Positions 20,893 through 31,857 of a DNA stretch of 64,000 bases are shown one piece after another; position 1 is the stretch's first letter, and every line of letters starts with the position of its first letter. The translations under genes were made by a program, and so were the position numbers. The notes beneath the pieces are model-generated. The model made no database searches and was not told the origin of the DNA. It saw only the letters and a program-made list of their open reading frames with translations. This stretch comes from Phanerochaete sordida. Taxonomy: Eukaryota; Basidiomycota; Agaricomycetes; Polyporales; Phanerochaetaceae. The DNA is taken from NCBI GenBank assembly GCA_019973155.2, contig BPQB01000037.1:124001-188000 (forward strand). Direction: 5' to 3'.

Positions 20893-21680
20893 TCAACACG
20901 TGGCCTGGCGGTCAATACAATCAAGGCAGGCGGTCGAGTGGCTATGTTTTCAATAAGCCGGTGCCGCAGATGCGAAGACTGCATGTACACACCTCAAAGG
21001 ATCCTCCACAACACAACTCTTACAAAACACCTCCTCGCATCCGGCGATATTTGACAGTCCTTGATGAGCATTCATGGGGTCGTCTACGTCCTGACGAGCT
21101 TTCGGTGGCGGTGTATCCTCGACAGATGCAGATGACAGTCTTCGTTTATGATAACGTGGTGAAGGTGCCTGTGCGTGCACGGGTGGGTGCGCTACAAGCG
21201 TGCCAGAGTTGCATGCGTTCAAGGGTGGCCTTCCAGGAGAGGCAGAGTGCAATCGCGTGCTTGATGGTAGGGAGCCGCCTTCACAGGTACGAGAACATAT
21301 CGCGCAGGTCGTTGACTTGCATCTAGAGCATGGTAGGAGAAAAATTAGTCCAAGCTCTGCGTGCATGGCGCCAGTACGCACCTCGGACAGACAAGCATCG
21401 GCGCAACCCCACGCGTCGCGAGCGCTCTCCTCCCACACGACTTGCACGCAGCGCGTGCTGGCGAGTTTAGACCACCCGTACATTGGAGCTTCGTCATGTC
21501 GATGACGGCTGTTGCTGCCCCGAGCGGCGCAGACTCCTGCCACCCGCATGCTGGGTCCAGCACGCGAACCGGCAGCTCGCCGCAGGGCACGCCATCCTGG
21601 AAGATCGTCTTCGAGAGCGAGGGTGCGTCGAGCTTACGACGCTTGTGTATATGCGCAGGAGCGCGGTGAGAGGGCGACAT
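20893..21680 (-). CDS. Cys-rich zinc-ribbon/PHD-like protein
   Basis: Three exons. Exon 1 begins MSPSHRAPAHIHKRRKLD and contains DGVPCGELPVRVLDPACGW, VIDMTKLQCTGG, ACKSCGR and MLVCPR. Exon 2 gives CKSTTCAICSRTC, a low-complexity spacer (HKRRLSSASVEDTPPPKAR) and GCEEVFCKSCVVED. Exon 3 is a short HSTACLDCIDRQATC with stop. The spaced Cys pairs (CxxC...CxxC...CxxC) suggest two or three zinc sites resembling a degenerate zinc ribbon or PHD-type finger. The basic N-terminal KRRKLD could be a nuclear signal. About 220 residues; the specific role is unknown. Confidence 0.75.
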
Positions 21681-22513
21681 GGGAGGGAGGGAAGGAGTGT
21701 GGTGAAGTTGGTCGAAGGGAACGAACGAGGGCGCCCAAGCGCATTTGCCGCGCCTAAAGGCTGTCCAAACTCCGATGCCTTCGTGGCGCGGTAATATCCG
21801 GAATCCGATAAGTCCCGTTTACTTACCGAGATAAGTAGCGAACACTTAAGTACCCGCTGCTAAGGCAGCCTCAAGGCCCCATGCTTGATATCCTGCCAGC
21901 ATTCACTTCAAACTCGTGAAACATATTCTATGCGCTTCTAATGCGCAAGATATGTAGGCAATTATGCGGCCCATATGATGACGTATGTGCTCGTTCAAGT
22001 CACTTAGCCCGGTGCATAACTGATGCACAGTAAGGTCCGCGAGGTGTTTCCATCATCAGAGTGGCAATGGGCGAGGACTCAAACGAATCGAATATATAGC
22101 CACCGCAGCCAGCCAAGTAGATGAGAAGATCCGGGTATGGAGACGGAGGGAGGGGTATATATTCGTTCTGACTGGCATCACTACACCATCTGTAAATACT
22201 ATCCGAGCGAAGGGCGTGACCTGATATTCTCGTAGCAAGGGCGTTACAGAAGGTCAGGAAGCGAGTATAAGGCTGGTGAGATTCAGAAACTAAGACCAGA
22301 ACGCGGAAAGTCAAGACTACGTAACGTAAGAGGGGATTGGTACACGAGAAGGCGGATCCATTACTGAGGATAGACATGCGATAAAGGAGCGTGGGTGGCG
22401 CGAAGATTCGCGGCGTGGGCGACCTGGATAAGAATAGCGTGGAGATACTTAAACAGGGGCACGTAAACAAGAAGAAAGAAAACATGTCCGAAGAGAGGGA
22501 GAATAAACGCAGC
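21681..22513. other. Intergenic region
   Basis: Promoter side of the Cys-rich gene and 3' flank of the epsin gene. Composition is less GC-rich than coding sequence. A long minus-strand frame at 22,000-22,965 is Arg/Ser-rich shadow sequence of the epsin coding strand and its flank. Confidence 0.5.
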
Positions 22514-24283
22514 TCAGATCGAGAAGAACGGCTGCTCAGCGCTCTGCCCGTACTGCTGCTGCTGCTGTTGCTGCTGCTGGTAGAACGGATTGTGGTTCGC
22601 GCCAGTCGGTTGCCCAACGAGCTTCTGCGCCTGCCCACCGTAACGAAGCTGGCCCACGTTACCGAACGAGTCGACACCGTCGTCCGTGCGCTGCGCGAAG
22701 AGACTCGCGAGCTGCGAGTGCTGCTCGTCGGCGCGAGTCGGGCCCTGCGACCCCGGTCTGGGCGCAGCGGACGGCGGCGCGGACAGGCTCTGCTGTGGGT
22801 GTGGCGGCTGCGGCGAGACTGAGGAGGAGTACGACGGCTGTGTCCCGTTCGAATACGTTCCGCCGAGGTTGAACTGCACAGACGGCTGTGGTGCGGAGAG
22901 CGGCGGCGATGCGGGCGACATGGGTGATGGGGAGGTCGCCGGCGCGAAAGGGTTGTTAGACGCAAAGCCAGTGACAGCGGGCACTAGTGGTTGCTGCTGC
23001 TGCTGTTGTTGCTGGAACTGGAGCAACTGCTGCTGGCGGAACCACTCTTCTTGTTGTTGCTGTTGCTGCTGCTGCGCGAGGAGTTGTTGTTGCTGCTGCT
23101 GCTGGAGCATCCACTCCTGCTGCTGACGCTGATACTCCGCCTGTTGGAAGCGTCAGCGGTGATTTGGCACACGTAAACACACTGCCTTACCTGCAGAGCT
23201 TCCTGCTGCGCTTGTTGTGCGTACGGGTTGAAAGAGGTGAACTGCGTGGGTACTGCGGTGAATTGTGGTTGGATGAACGCAGAGGTGTTTTGAGGTTGCA
23301 GCCCGGTGTCGATGAGGGGGAAAGGGTTTGTTGTCGAAGTCGTGTTAGGGATCCTGGAAGGACATTTTGTCAGCGAGGATCACGCATGATCGGCACACAT
23401 CAACGCACAGTTGGTTGTTCTCGTCAAATAGCGCACGCTCGTTGGCCTTATCAACCGCTTCGTTCCGCCTACGCTCCTCCTCCTCGCTAAGCTTGATGGC
23501 CTGCAGGAGATCCCGCTCCTCCGCAGTAAGAGTACCTGATTTGGACTGTTCTTCCGCGAGACTGCGCTTGCTCTCCTCAATCGCTCGCCGCAGGTCGTCG
23601 TCCTCGCGGCCGTTGCCCCGCCGTGGGGGCGCGCTCCGGCTCCGGCGGCGAACATTCTCGTTCTCCTCTTCACCCTCGATGTCCGCGCTGCGACGGGACC
23701 CGCCGACCATGCGATCGCGCATGTGCGCACGGCTGCGGCGCTCCTGGCGCAGACGCGCTTCGTCCGTGAGCAGGTTCGTGATATCCTTCGCCTTCTGGCG
23801 AACGTTCGCGCCCTGGTCCTTGCCGTACTCGTCGACGAACTGGAACTCCTTCAGTGTCTTGACCAGATAGAGGTTGTCGCGGAAGTAGATCACGACGTTC
23901 TCCGAGCCCGCGTGCAGTAGGTAGTCCAGCACAGTGAGCGACTGCGAGACAACGGGGTAAGATGGCGGCGCAGACTAGCGGCGAGAGACTTGCCTTGAAG
24001 ACGTGACGCCAGTTCTTGCCCTTGTCGTTCAGCCGTTTATCCAACATCTCCATGATCTCAACGAAGTCGTTCCTATAGGGCGTGTCAGTATCGGCCTCGA
24101 GATGTGCGGTACGACGCACTGGTTGTAGGTTAGCTGCGCAAGCTCGTTCATTTGCGTGCCACTAGGGCCCCATGGATCGTTCGAAGTTGCGTCGCGGACT
24201 TTGGCCTGTACATCCGAGTATCCTTTGGTGTAGTTTTTGGCTACGCGTACCACGCCCTTGCCGAAGTGCTGTAGGGTCGACAT
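22514..24283 (-). CDS. ent1: Epsin (ENTH-domain endocytic adaptor)
   Basis: Starts MSTLQHFGKGVVRVAKNY, giving the amphipathic helix 0 and first helices of an ENTH domain (YSDVQAKVRDATSNDPWGPSG). It continues over introns with DFVEIMEMLDKRL, NWRHVFKSLTVLDYLLHAGSE and IYLVKTL-type helices to about residue 150. Two ubiquitin-interacting motifs follow, DLRRAIEESKRSL and DLLQAIKLSEEE. The C-terminal half is Gln-rich with several long Q runs and has NPF motifs (NPFPL, NNPFAP, HNPFY) that bind EH-domain proteins. It binds phosphoinositides and ubiquitinated cargo at clathrin sites. The domain order is complete and typical of fungal Ent1/Ent2. Confidence 0.92.
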
Positions 24284-24537
24284 GGCGGAGAATCTGGATC
24301 GCTACGAGCGAGCTTTGCGATACCGCCTCCACGCTCAGTATACAGAGATGCTAGGGAGATAAAGAAAAGAAAGGGAGCGTGGGGAAAGGAGATGGAGGAA
24401 GGGATGAGAATGCGATGACGAACGAGTAACAAGGTCTCGACCGTTATGCTTACCATGGTAAGGACCTCGCAATCGCGCTTTGTTACCAAGGGGGTGCTGT
24501 CGTAGGGTGATATTATATAGCAGTGCCATTTGGTAGC

Positions 24538-24609
24538 ACACCGATGGTGAAGTGGTTATCATGCTTGCCTTCCAAGCAAGCGGCACGGGTTCGATTCCCG
24601 TTCGGTGTA
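24538..24609 (+). tRNA. tRNA-Gly (anticodon TCC)
   Basis: Cloverleaf read directly: acceptor stem ACACCGA/TCGGTGT (7 bp, perfect), D-arm around GTGAAGTGGTTATC, anticodon stem CTTGC/GCAAG with loop CTTCCAA (anticodon TCC), and T-arm CGGGTTCGATTCCCG. A-box-like TGGTGAAGTGG and B-box GGTTCGATTCC are present. No intron. A T-run follows 19 bp downstream. Confidence 0.93.
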
Positions 24610-24627
24610 TCTTCGCACTCCGAGATC

Positions 24628-24637
24628 TTTTTTTTTT
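24628..24637 (+). terminator. RNA polymerase III T-run after tRNA-Gly
   Basis: Ten consecutive T residues starting 19 bp after the tRNA 3' end. Confidence 0.7.
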
Positions 24638-25256
24638 CTTTAAGTTGTCAACTTGTCATGAAACCTCAAAAATCACAATCCATAAATCCTCACTGCTCAG
24701 ATAGTTCATCTGCTTGAATTCTTCGAGTCGAACGCCCCGTGCTACCCAATTTCTTTCTTCAAGCCTCAAGGGCATATCAACGTTGCTGCGCCAGGTCCAC
24801 TCCTACTGTGGGATGGATGACCTTTGCTTCGTCCCCTCCGGTCTAGATCTTGCGGAGAAGGTGACTTGGATTGGGTACACGAAATTCAAATATTCAAGGC
24901 TCACCCCAGGCGAAGAAAAGTGAAGAGTGAAGGTGCTTGCCATAATATGAGTCCCGCGCCATCTCCAAATGTAGCATGCGGCGGGATTTTGAGCGCGAGA
25001 CCAGGCCGGCGCCCCGCCGTCAACCAGGTTCCATTTCCCACCTCTTGTATCTTTTGCCTGCTCCGCTCTTTCGCTCCTTGATTCGTTCAACCATCTCCCT
25101 GCTGGCTCTGGGTCTCTCTCCTCGGGCGTGTCGGATTCGGGACGGTCGACATCTGACCGTCGCAACCACCGGTAGCGCGGAAAGCGACCATTCTTCAAGG
25201 ATACCATAATCTATACCCGCACCGTTGCGCCTTACGAAGTTACCCACGACCAGCAA
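24638..25256. other. Intergenic region before the Ser/Pro-rich gene
   Basis: No supported gene; presumably the promoter and 5' leader of the gene starting at 25,257. Confidence 0.5.
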
Positions 25257-28200
25257 ATGTTTTCTAGCTCTCGGTCGAAGCCTGTCGCACACGGAGCAGG
25301 CCCAAGCCCGACAGCACGCAATGTCGTCGCGAACGGCGCCGCCAGAGCTGCCCAGCCTGGCGCATACCCCAGCTCGGGCACATATACCCCAGCGACGGTT
25401 GTCTCGCCATCTCCTGGTCTGCCGGCGTCCCCACAATTAGCACGACTGCGTCCGGCAGCGCGACCCCCGCTAGAGCAGCGGGACAGCGTCCTACGCGCCT
25501 CGATCCTCGACACTGCGATGGAACTTGGCGTGGGCAGCAGCAGCGCCGTGGAGAAATGGATGTTCGGAGCTATCGGCGAAGTAGACGAGGACGCGGAAGA
25601 GGTGCGCATGGCTCCGAGTCGGCATGTGCTGGATGCTTACTTTGTCCTCGCATTTTGGTTCCGCGAACGTAGAACCTCTCTCCGAGCCTCACGTATGCGT
25701 CCACCGCCACGTCCGACGAATCTTGGCTGCATTCGTCCGTCTCGTCAACCTCGCAGCAGAGCAACAGGCAGCATCTTGGTGTTGCCCACGCGCCTGGACA
25801 GCGCGCCGTCCAGTTCCTTCCGCCCCAGTCTCCGCTCATCCATGTACGCGACGCCAGTCTTGACTCAACCGAGGTCCCGGCGCGCATCGAAACTCAAGCG
25901 GAGAAGAAGCAGAGTAAGAAGCTCAAGAAATCGCGCCCTTCCGCCGACGGCTATGTCAGTGACGGCGGGGACGGATACACCAGCGACGGTGGGACCAAAG
26001 CGAAGGCGAAGAAGAACAAGAAGGAGAAGAAGGAGAAGGGCGAGGAGAGCGATGGAGGGTATCTGTCTGACGTCCTTCGGCGACGGCGAGGGAAGGACAA
26101 GGCGAAGAAAGCCAAGGGCGTGCCACAAGTAGGTACCGACGTTGAGGGCGACGCTGAGGAAACAGACGGAGGCTACATGTCCAATGTCGCGTCTTTCGTC
26201 CGGTCAAGGAAATCGTCGACTTCGAAGGTCAAACAGAAGGGCAAGTCAAAGACTGGTTCGAACGACCCAAATACACTTCAGAGCGGAGCAGAAGACTCTG
26301 ACGGCGGATATTTGTCCTCGTCTTCCGTGTCCAAGAAGCGGCGTTTCTTCCGCCTGAAACGAGGCGACGGAGACGACGCACCGCGGTCTTCGAAGGAGAG
26401 CATACCGCCAGTGCCTGCACTCCCGAAGATGGCGCTGTCCTCTGGGTCCCCTGGCGCAAGCTCGCCACAAGCTCGCTCGCTCACGCCGCTCCCTATCGCA
26501 GAACGCTTCGCATCGCGGAGCAACACTCCTCTCCCGCGCGGCGAGACCGCGACACCAACATCGAGCCTGAGCCTGGACATCCCCGGCGGCTACTACTCGA
26601 TGAGCTCGCGCGCGACAACGCCCGTGTCGCCCGCAACGCGCGCGTCTGAGTCCTCGGACGACCGCCCGCAGGAACGCGACCGGCTAGCGCTGCCGCCGCC
26701 GTCGCCCGCGCTGTCGACGATGTCACTTGAGTCGCCGGGCCTGACGCACGCGTTCAAGGACGCGGAGAGCGTGCGCACGCCGAGCATCGACGTCCTGCGC
26801 GCGTTCGGGCGCCAGGCTGGCATGAACATGCGCGACGAGGACGTTCAGGCGTATCTGTCGAACCGTGGCGGCGCGAGAGACGAGAGCTCGCTGGCGAGCA
26901 CGAGCTACGGTAGCCTGCGCGACGCGGCTCGGGCCGACGCAGCCCGGGATGAGCGCACCTCCAGCGAAGGACGGCCATCACAGGCGTCCGAGCAGGAGGT
27001 ACGTCCCAATGTCCCGACGCTGAACCTACCCAATCCGGGTCCCAAGATCAAGCGGACGTTGTCCAAGAAGCAGACGCCCGCGCCATTGGTGGGTGTCGGG
27101 TCTACCAGAAGCAAGCGAATGGATGTGCGTTCCTATGAAGTTCTGAAAGGCCACATTGGAGACGGCCAAACCTTTCCCTCCGCCGGCAGCGTAGATGACG
27201 ATGGAAGCGAGTACGAGGCGGAACTCATGGTTGATGTTACTCCTGCCACACCAAGCTCCGGTAAATCGAAAGCGAGCGGGTCGCCAGGTATGACCGTTAA
27301 ACTCATCATGACAGTGTAACTGACATGTATGGTCGCTGTAGCCCTGCCGTCTCCCAGGTCGCGTTCACCGTCGCCATCATCAAGTGTTTCCCGACCGAAT
27401 GCGCTGGGAAAGTATGACCTTCCGCCGCCGAGTCCGCCGCCGATGGGTCCTCTTCCACAAGTACCTCCACCGCTGTCGACATCATCCTCTTCTAGCCCGC
27501 CCAGGTCATCTCCCGCGGCTTTATCTCCGCATCCCAGGTCTCCAGTACCCTCCCCACTTTCCCTCGACTCGCCCCACAGCAAACGCACTGGGCCTGCCCC
27601 ACCCTCGCCCTTATCGAAGAGCAGCTTCACTCAGGACGACCTCGCATCCCCAAAGCCCACGCCGAGCCCGACGCGGCAGAACTTCATTTCTCGCAAATTG
27701 AGTAAGCGGCCCGGGACCGCGCCTGCGTCGCCAGGGCCGACTAGCGGGTTCCTCGAATCTCGCAAACCGGAGCCTCCGCAGCCCGAGACGGCTCCGTCTT
27801 CACCTCCGTCATCGACCTCAAGGCTTTTCAGCTTCGGTCGCAACAGGACAAACTCGCGGCCGAGCCCTTCACCGATTGCACCTAGTCCCAATGCGCCACC
27901 GACGTCGTTCAACCCCGCTGTCGCTGCCGCAGGCAATACGGCCCCGCTGGCATTGAAGCGGGTTACCTCCAACTCCAGCGTCGCGTCGATGGCGAGCACA
28001 ATACAGAGGGGTCGCGAATCGCCCTTCCCTTCGAAGCCCGTTCTCCCTGCCACACCGTTGGGTAATCGCCCGCCAAGCCGGTCAGCATCGCCAATTCAGC
28101 CCGTCATAGACAGGCATCTTGCATCAGGTGGTGTTCAGCGAACTGGCAGCAAAATTCCTGCAGACCAAGGGGCCGAACAGACTCTTGGTGTGAAGTGGCA

Positions 28201-28846
28201 GCCTCGCGCGACCTCTCCGCTCGTCAGTGGACACACCAACGGCAGACAGTCGCCATATGCTCAGCCTGCCGCCAAAGTCGATGACCCGTATGACGACCGC
28301 TCGTCTTGGGTCGATTTCGACGACTCTCCTTCACCGTCCGAGGGCGGCCACGACAGCGGCTACTCCCGCGACTCGAGGCGCTTTTCTGCAGACGCGAGCA
28401 AGCGGCAGTCCGTCGCGTCCTACGAAAGCCAGCCCGACATCGAGTCGGTGCTGGAGACACTGAACGGGCCCGGCGACGAGGACGCAGGCTACGACCGCCA
28501 GTCGCGCTACAGCTACCGCGACGACGAGCGCTCGATGTACCCCGACGACGACGCGCCCGACCGCGACACGTACTACACGTCCACGTCCGCGTTCGCGAGC
28601 GACGCGGAGGACGCGGCGGCGCCCCCGATCCCGCGCCGCTCGAGCATGCTCCTCGGCAAGCTGCCCGCGATGCGGGGGAGCTCGTCGCCGTCGCCGTGCC
28701 CGTCCGAGTTCGACGACGACACGGACGAGAACCGCAAGAGCCGCGTGAGCATCCTCGACGGGAAGCGCAGCGGGAACGTGCGCCAAAAGCTCGTGAAGCG
28801 CGTCGAGCGCATGCGCAAGGAGAGCGAGAGCCGCACGCGCATATGA
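25257..28846 (+). CDS. Long Ser/Pro-rich protein with DGGYxS repeats
   Basis: Three exons: 25,257 to about 25,600; about 25,673-27,288; and about 27,342-28,846. The second and third join at the GTATGACCG intron. The protein is about 1,150 residues and almost entirely low complexity. Residues roughly 200-330 contain spaced repeats DGYVSDGG, DGYTSDGG, SDGGYLSD, TDGGYMSN and SDGGYLSS, separated by Lys-rich stretches (KAKKNKKEKKEK). Later parts are rich in SP and TP dipeptides, as in heavily phosphorylated, disordered proteins, and the C-terminus ends in a basic helix (RQKLVKRVERMRKE). I recognise no catalytic domain. Codon use is uniformly GC-rich, so it is a real gene. A signalling or cell-polarity scaffold is possible but unproven. 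Confidence 0.8.
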
Positions 28847-29455
28847 TTCTTGCACTTTTCTTGGTGGATCATGTTCTGGACTTGTGCGTCTGTGCTGCGG
28901 GCTGGTCCCCGATTGTGTAGCTTGTGTTTCTGGTCTGTCTTTTCGTCGTCCCGTTTTCTTCCCTAGTTCGCTATGAGCATCGTGCTGTACTGCAGTTATC
29001 TGGAACCCTAGACCACTCCTTCCCTGCATATAATCCGTAGTTAAGTACTATATTCTGTCTCAATGGAGCCTCACGACCCATTGCACACCTTCTTTGTGTG
29101 AAACCACTGTGCCTTCCGCTCTGCGGCACAAGGCAGACTGCAGACTTGAGGCGAGTAGGTATTGGACGCCTCGTTGTCTAATGGACTCTTCACAGAGTAC
29201 AACCGCGCGCTGCACTCTCCAGTAGAGAGCAGGTGGTAGATTCGTTCAGACGTGTATATGAGGCGATGAGGAATATGCAACAATAAGAATACAACATTTG
29301 AATGAGACTATCCCCGTGGCCCGCCCCATCCCCCATTATTTCCGGTGTTGATATAGTACAGTTGTCTTCACCACACTTTCCGCCGCAGCCCGTGCTCGCA
29401 ATATGCGACAATGGCGTCGCACGGCGAGTAGATGTGTTCTGTGTATGCTAGGTCT
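28847..29455. other. Intergenic region, 3' ends of two convergent genes
   Basis: Contains the 3' untranslated regions of the Ser/Pro-rich gene (plus) and cox8 (minus). AT-richer than coding DNA, no gene seen. Confidence 0.5.
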
Positions 29456-29806
29456 TCATGACGCGGCAGAGGCCTTGCGCCTGTGGAAGAACTGCGCGTT
29501 AGATCAGATGTGGTCTCGCGGCGCACGACCGTCGCGCCCGTGGAGTGACAGACACTCACAGCTGCCAGTAAGCCGCGACGAAGGGGAGCGCGAAGCCGAA
29601 GCCCACGAAGGTGAGGTACTTGGCGCGGAAGGCGGCCTTGTTGCCGAAGCCGAAAGGCATGTGCTGGCGTGCGCAGTGAGCCAACGGTGTCGCATTTACA
29701 AAACAGGAGCACGTACCGCGGGGTGCGCATGATCGAAGTGCTGAGCCCGCGTAAAGCGTGGGACGACGCGGAGGGTGTTTGCGGCTTGCTTGGCGAGCAG
29801 AGACAT
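29456..29806 (-). CDS. cox8: Cytochrome c oxidase subunit VIII (VIIc family)
   Basis: Three short exons give about 76 residues: MSLLAKQAANTLRVVPRFTR (mitochondrial targeting segment, Arg-rich without acids), then HMPFGFGNKAAFRAKYLTF, then the membrane helix VGFGFALPFVAAYWQL and FFHRRKASAAS. The block PFGFxNKxAFxxK followed by a GFxxPFxAxxxQ membrane segment is the signature of the fungal Cox8/animal COX7C family. It acts in complex IV of the inner mitochondrial membrane. Two introns of about 53 and 68 bp have good GT/AG ends. The gene is short, so general gene finders may miss it. Confidence 0.85.
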
Positions 29807-30417
29807 TTTCTAAGGAGTCGCGAAACTAGAGTTGGAGTGGCGGTGGTAGTGCGAGTGGTGGTTTGAGGAGTGGAGGGCTCAGGCTGAGTAGTGGATGAGC
29901 CCCTCGGCACCGTGGCTCCTGCTTAAGTACCCTCACATCCCCAAGAGTGCGACAGAAGACTTGACCGCGGAAGACCAAGTGGCGCCACACCAAATGTCGT
30001 GCCTCCTAGAGGCCCCCGCCAGGCCGAGCGGAGGCCTTAGCCAGGCGGGTCCGGACGGTCGAGAAAGGTCCTCCGAGCGGCAACTCTACACTGGGAAAGC
30101 TGGTCGCTCCGTCATGCCTTACTGGCGATAGGAGCGAATTTGTAGTAGGCCCGATGTCCGAGAACGAGCCTGCCACGAGCGCAGCGTTTTGAGCTTGGTC
30201 CAGACGGTCCAGAGGAGCCGCTACGGAAGCGTACCATTGTTGACACATCTGCAACATTAGATGTGGGCTATGTTGGACGCTACGGTTTCGTACGGATATG
30301 GTTCCGCAGGTGGTCGATGGTTAAGTCCAGCCTGGCGGAGAATGCGGTCGAGAGCGTTCGCGCCGCCAGTGTTTGCAGCACGGACTGATGGACGCTCACC
30401 AGGAACGCTGAGTTGCA
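29807..30417. other. Intergenic region upstream of cox8 and tRNA-Thr
   Basis: Promoter side of cox8. Minus-strand frames at 30,006-30,257 lack recognisable content. No other RNA gene seen. Confidence 0.45.
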
Positions 30418-30489
30418 GCCGCCTTGGCGTAGTGGTAGCGCGTCGCACTTGTAATGCGAAGGTCATTCGTTCAAATCGGGTAGGTGGCA
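30418..30489 (+). tRNA. tRNA-Thr (anticodon TGT)
   Basis: Acceptor stem GCCGCCT/AGGTGGC (one G-T pair), D-arm GCGTAGTGGTAGCGC, anticodon stem TCGCA/TGCGA with loop CTTGTAA (anticodon TGT), and T-arm ATTCG-TTCAAAT-CGGGT with two wobble pairs. The B-box is GTTCAAATC, slightly off consensus. TTTT follows at 30,493-30,496 as a terminator. No intron. Confidence 0.85.
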
Positions 30490-30687
30490 TTGTTTTGCTT
30501 TTGGTCCTCGTATCCGCCGCATGTCCAAGCCAGGTTCGTTCCTTTGCTCCTTAGAAAGCGCGACTGCGATACTGAGGGTCATGCTGCCATGAAACCGGCA
30601 ACAGCATCCTAACTTCTGTGCGGATGTGTAGCCGCGCCCGCGTCGCGTGGCTTGGTACTTTGGCCAATCTCTTCCACGACGCTCATC

Positions 30688-31146
30688 ATGACCATCCTCC
30701 GCCTTCTCAGGAGACACCCCCTCGTCAAGTTCATAAGCGGCCCTATCCCCTCGCGGGCTTACGGCTTTATTCTGGAAGACGAGAATTTCGACCATTTCGC
30801 CCGATACTACCTCGATAAATTCTCCTTACATCCCGACAAACCGGAGCAGCTCGAGAACAGGCTGGCCGGAATTGCTGACCTCGGATACATCCTCATTCCC
30901 ACGTGTCTTGCCAACGTAAGGATAGGGATGCCCGCGGTGCGTAGGGAGGTAGTATGGGTCATAAAGGAGAATGGGATGTACGGCCAGTTGCTGGTCCTCT
31001 GCGACAACGCCTCGCCCGCCACTATGGACGTCCAAATAACCCCGGAGGATCTCCACTTTATTCGGGAATTTCTGAACATTCCGCCCGATGTGGCGCCCAA
31101 TTGGTACGACGTCCCGGAGGATGACTGGCCAAAGGGTGGCGCGTGA
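30688..31146 (+). CDS. Conserved 152-residue protein, copy C
   Basis: Third intact member of the family seen at 1608 and 4290, on the opposite strand and 26 kb away. The start MTILRLLRRHPLVKF aligns with MAALMMLRGHPRVEF. Conserved blocks are SRAYGFILEDENFDHFARYY, IPAV-type MPAVRREVVW, LLVLCDNASPA and the C-terminal PEDLHFIREFLNIPPDV..NWYDVPEDDWPKGGA. It is clearly diverged from copies A and B (which resemble each other more) and is the closest relative of the relict at 13,080-13,215. Downstream, AAG-GTAAGC at 31,161 and TGTAG at 31,230 look like an intron just after the stop codon. Function unknown. Confidence 0.78.
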   Translation: MTILRLLRRHPLVKFISGPIPSRAYGFILEDENFDHFARYYLDKFSLHPDKPEQLENRLAGIADLGYILIPTCLANVRIGMPAVRREVVWVIKENGMYGQLLVLCDNASPATMDVQITPEDLHFIREFLNIPPDVAPNWYDVPEDDWPKGGA

Positions 31147-31230
31147 GCGTGCAGTTCCAAGGTAAGCTCATGCCCCCGCTTCATGTGTTGAGGCATTCAG
31201 CTGACGTGCACTTTCTTTTGTGATGTGTAG

Positions 31231-31857
31231 ACTTCGTCTCGTCGTCCACGGGATCGATACCGACTGGTCAGTCGCAAGTCTTGGGAGTTCGTCTCGGATT
31301 CAGACCTATTCGATACCTCAGCAGCGCAAAATATCGAAACTGGGTGTCGTGCATGGCGGGCGCCCCAGACGTCAACACAGGCTGCTCGTCTTCGCATGGT
31401 CTCGGTCTTCCGCGTTTGCCGCACAGAGCTGCGGCCCTCCCTCGTGCTGCGCATTCGAAGTATGCGTACACGGCTGGAACTCGAATTGGACAGGCACCCA
31501 CCTCGCACGGCGACCTGTTATCGACGTGCATCTCGCCATTTTGCTATTGCGCTCGCCCACTTCATCAGCAAGGACTACACGCGAATAACCAGAACGCATA
31601 CAATACGCTCGCGCGCGTGTATCTTATTACGGCTAAGATCCAATGTTTATCAGAGTGTCGTTGAATATTCCGCACACTCAAGTTCAGTGGGAATCGCACG
31701 ACAGAGCCTGTGCATGACACAGCCTCCGAGCAGTACAAATATTCTCCGCGTCGTAGTAAATTGCATGGTGGTATTCGTCTAGTTGACTGGCATGCTCATG
31801 ATCTAATGTGGGTCCCGTCATGAGTGCCATTCAACTTCCCGTGCGAGTTATTCGCCA
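31231..31857. other. Spacer between copy C and the kinase gene
   Basis: Possibly a downstream exon or 3' untranslated region of copy C (see the downstream intron). Open frames exist on both strands but none shows family similarity. Contains the 3' flank of the kinase. Confidence 0.4.

Noticed and set aside
22391..23180. Plus-strand frames rich in Leu, Val and Cys across the epsin gene
   Set aside because: They are antisense readings of the CAG/CTG-rich polyglutamine tracts in epsin.
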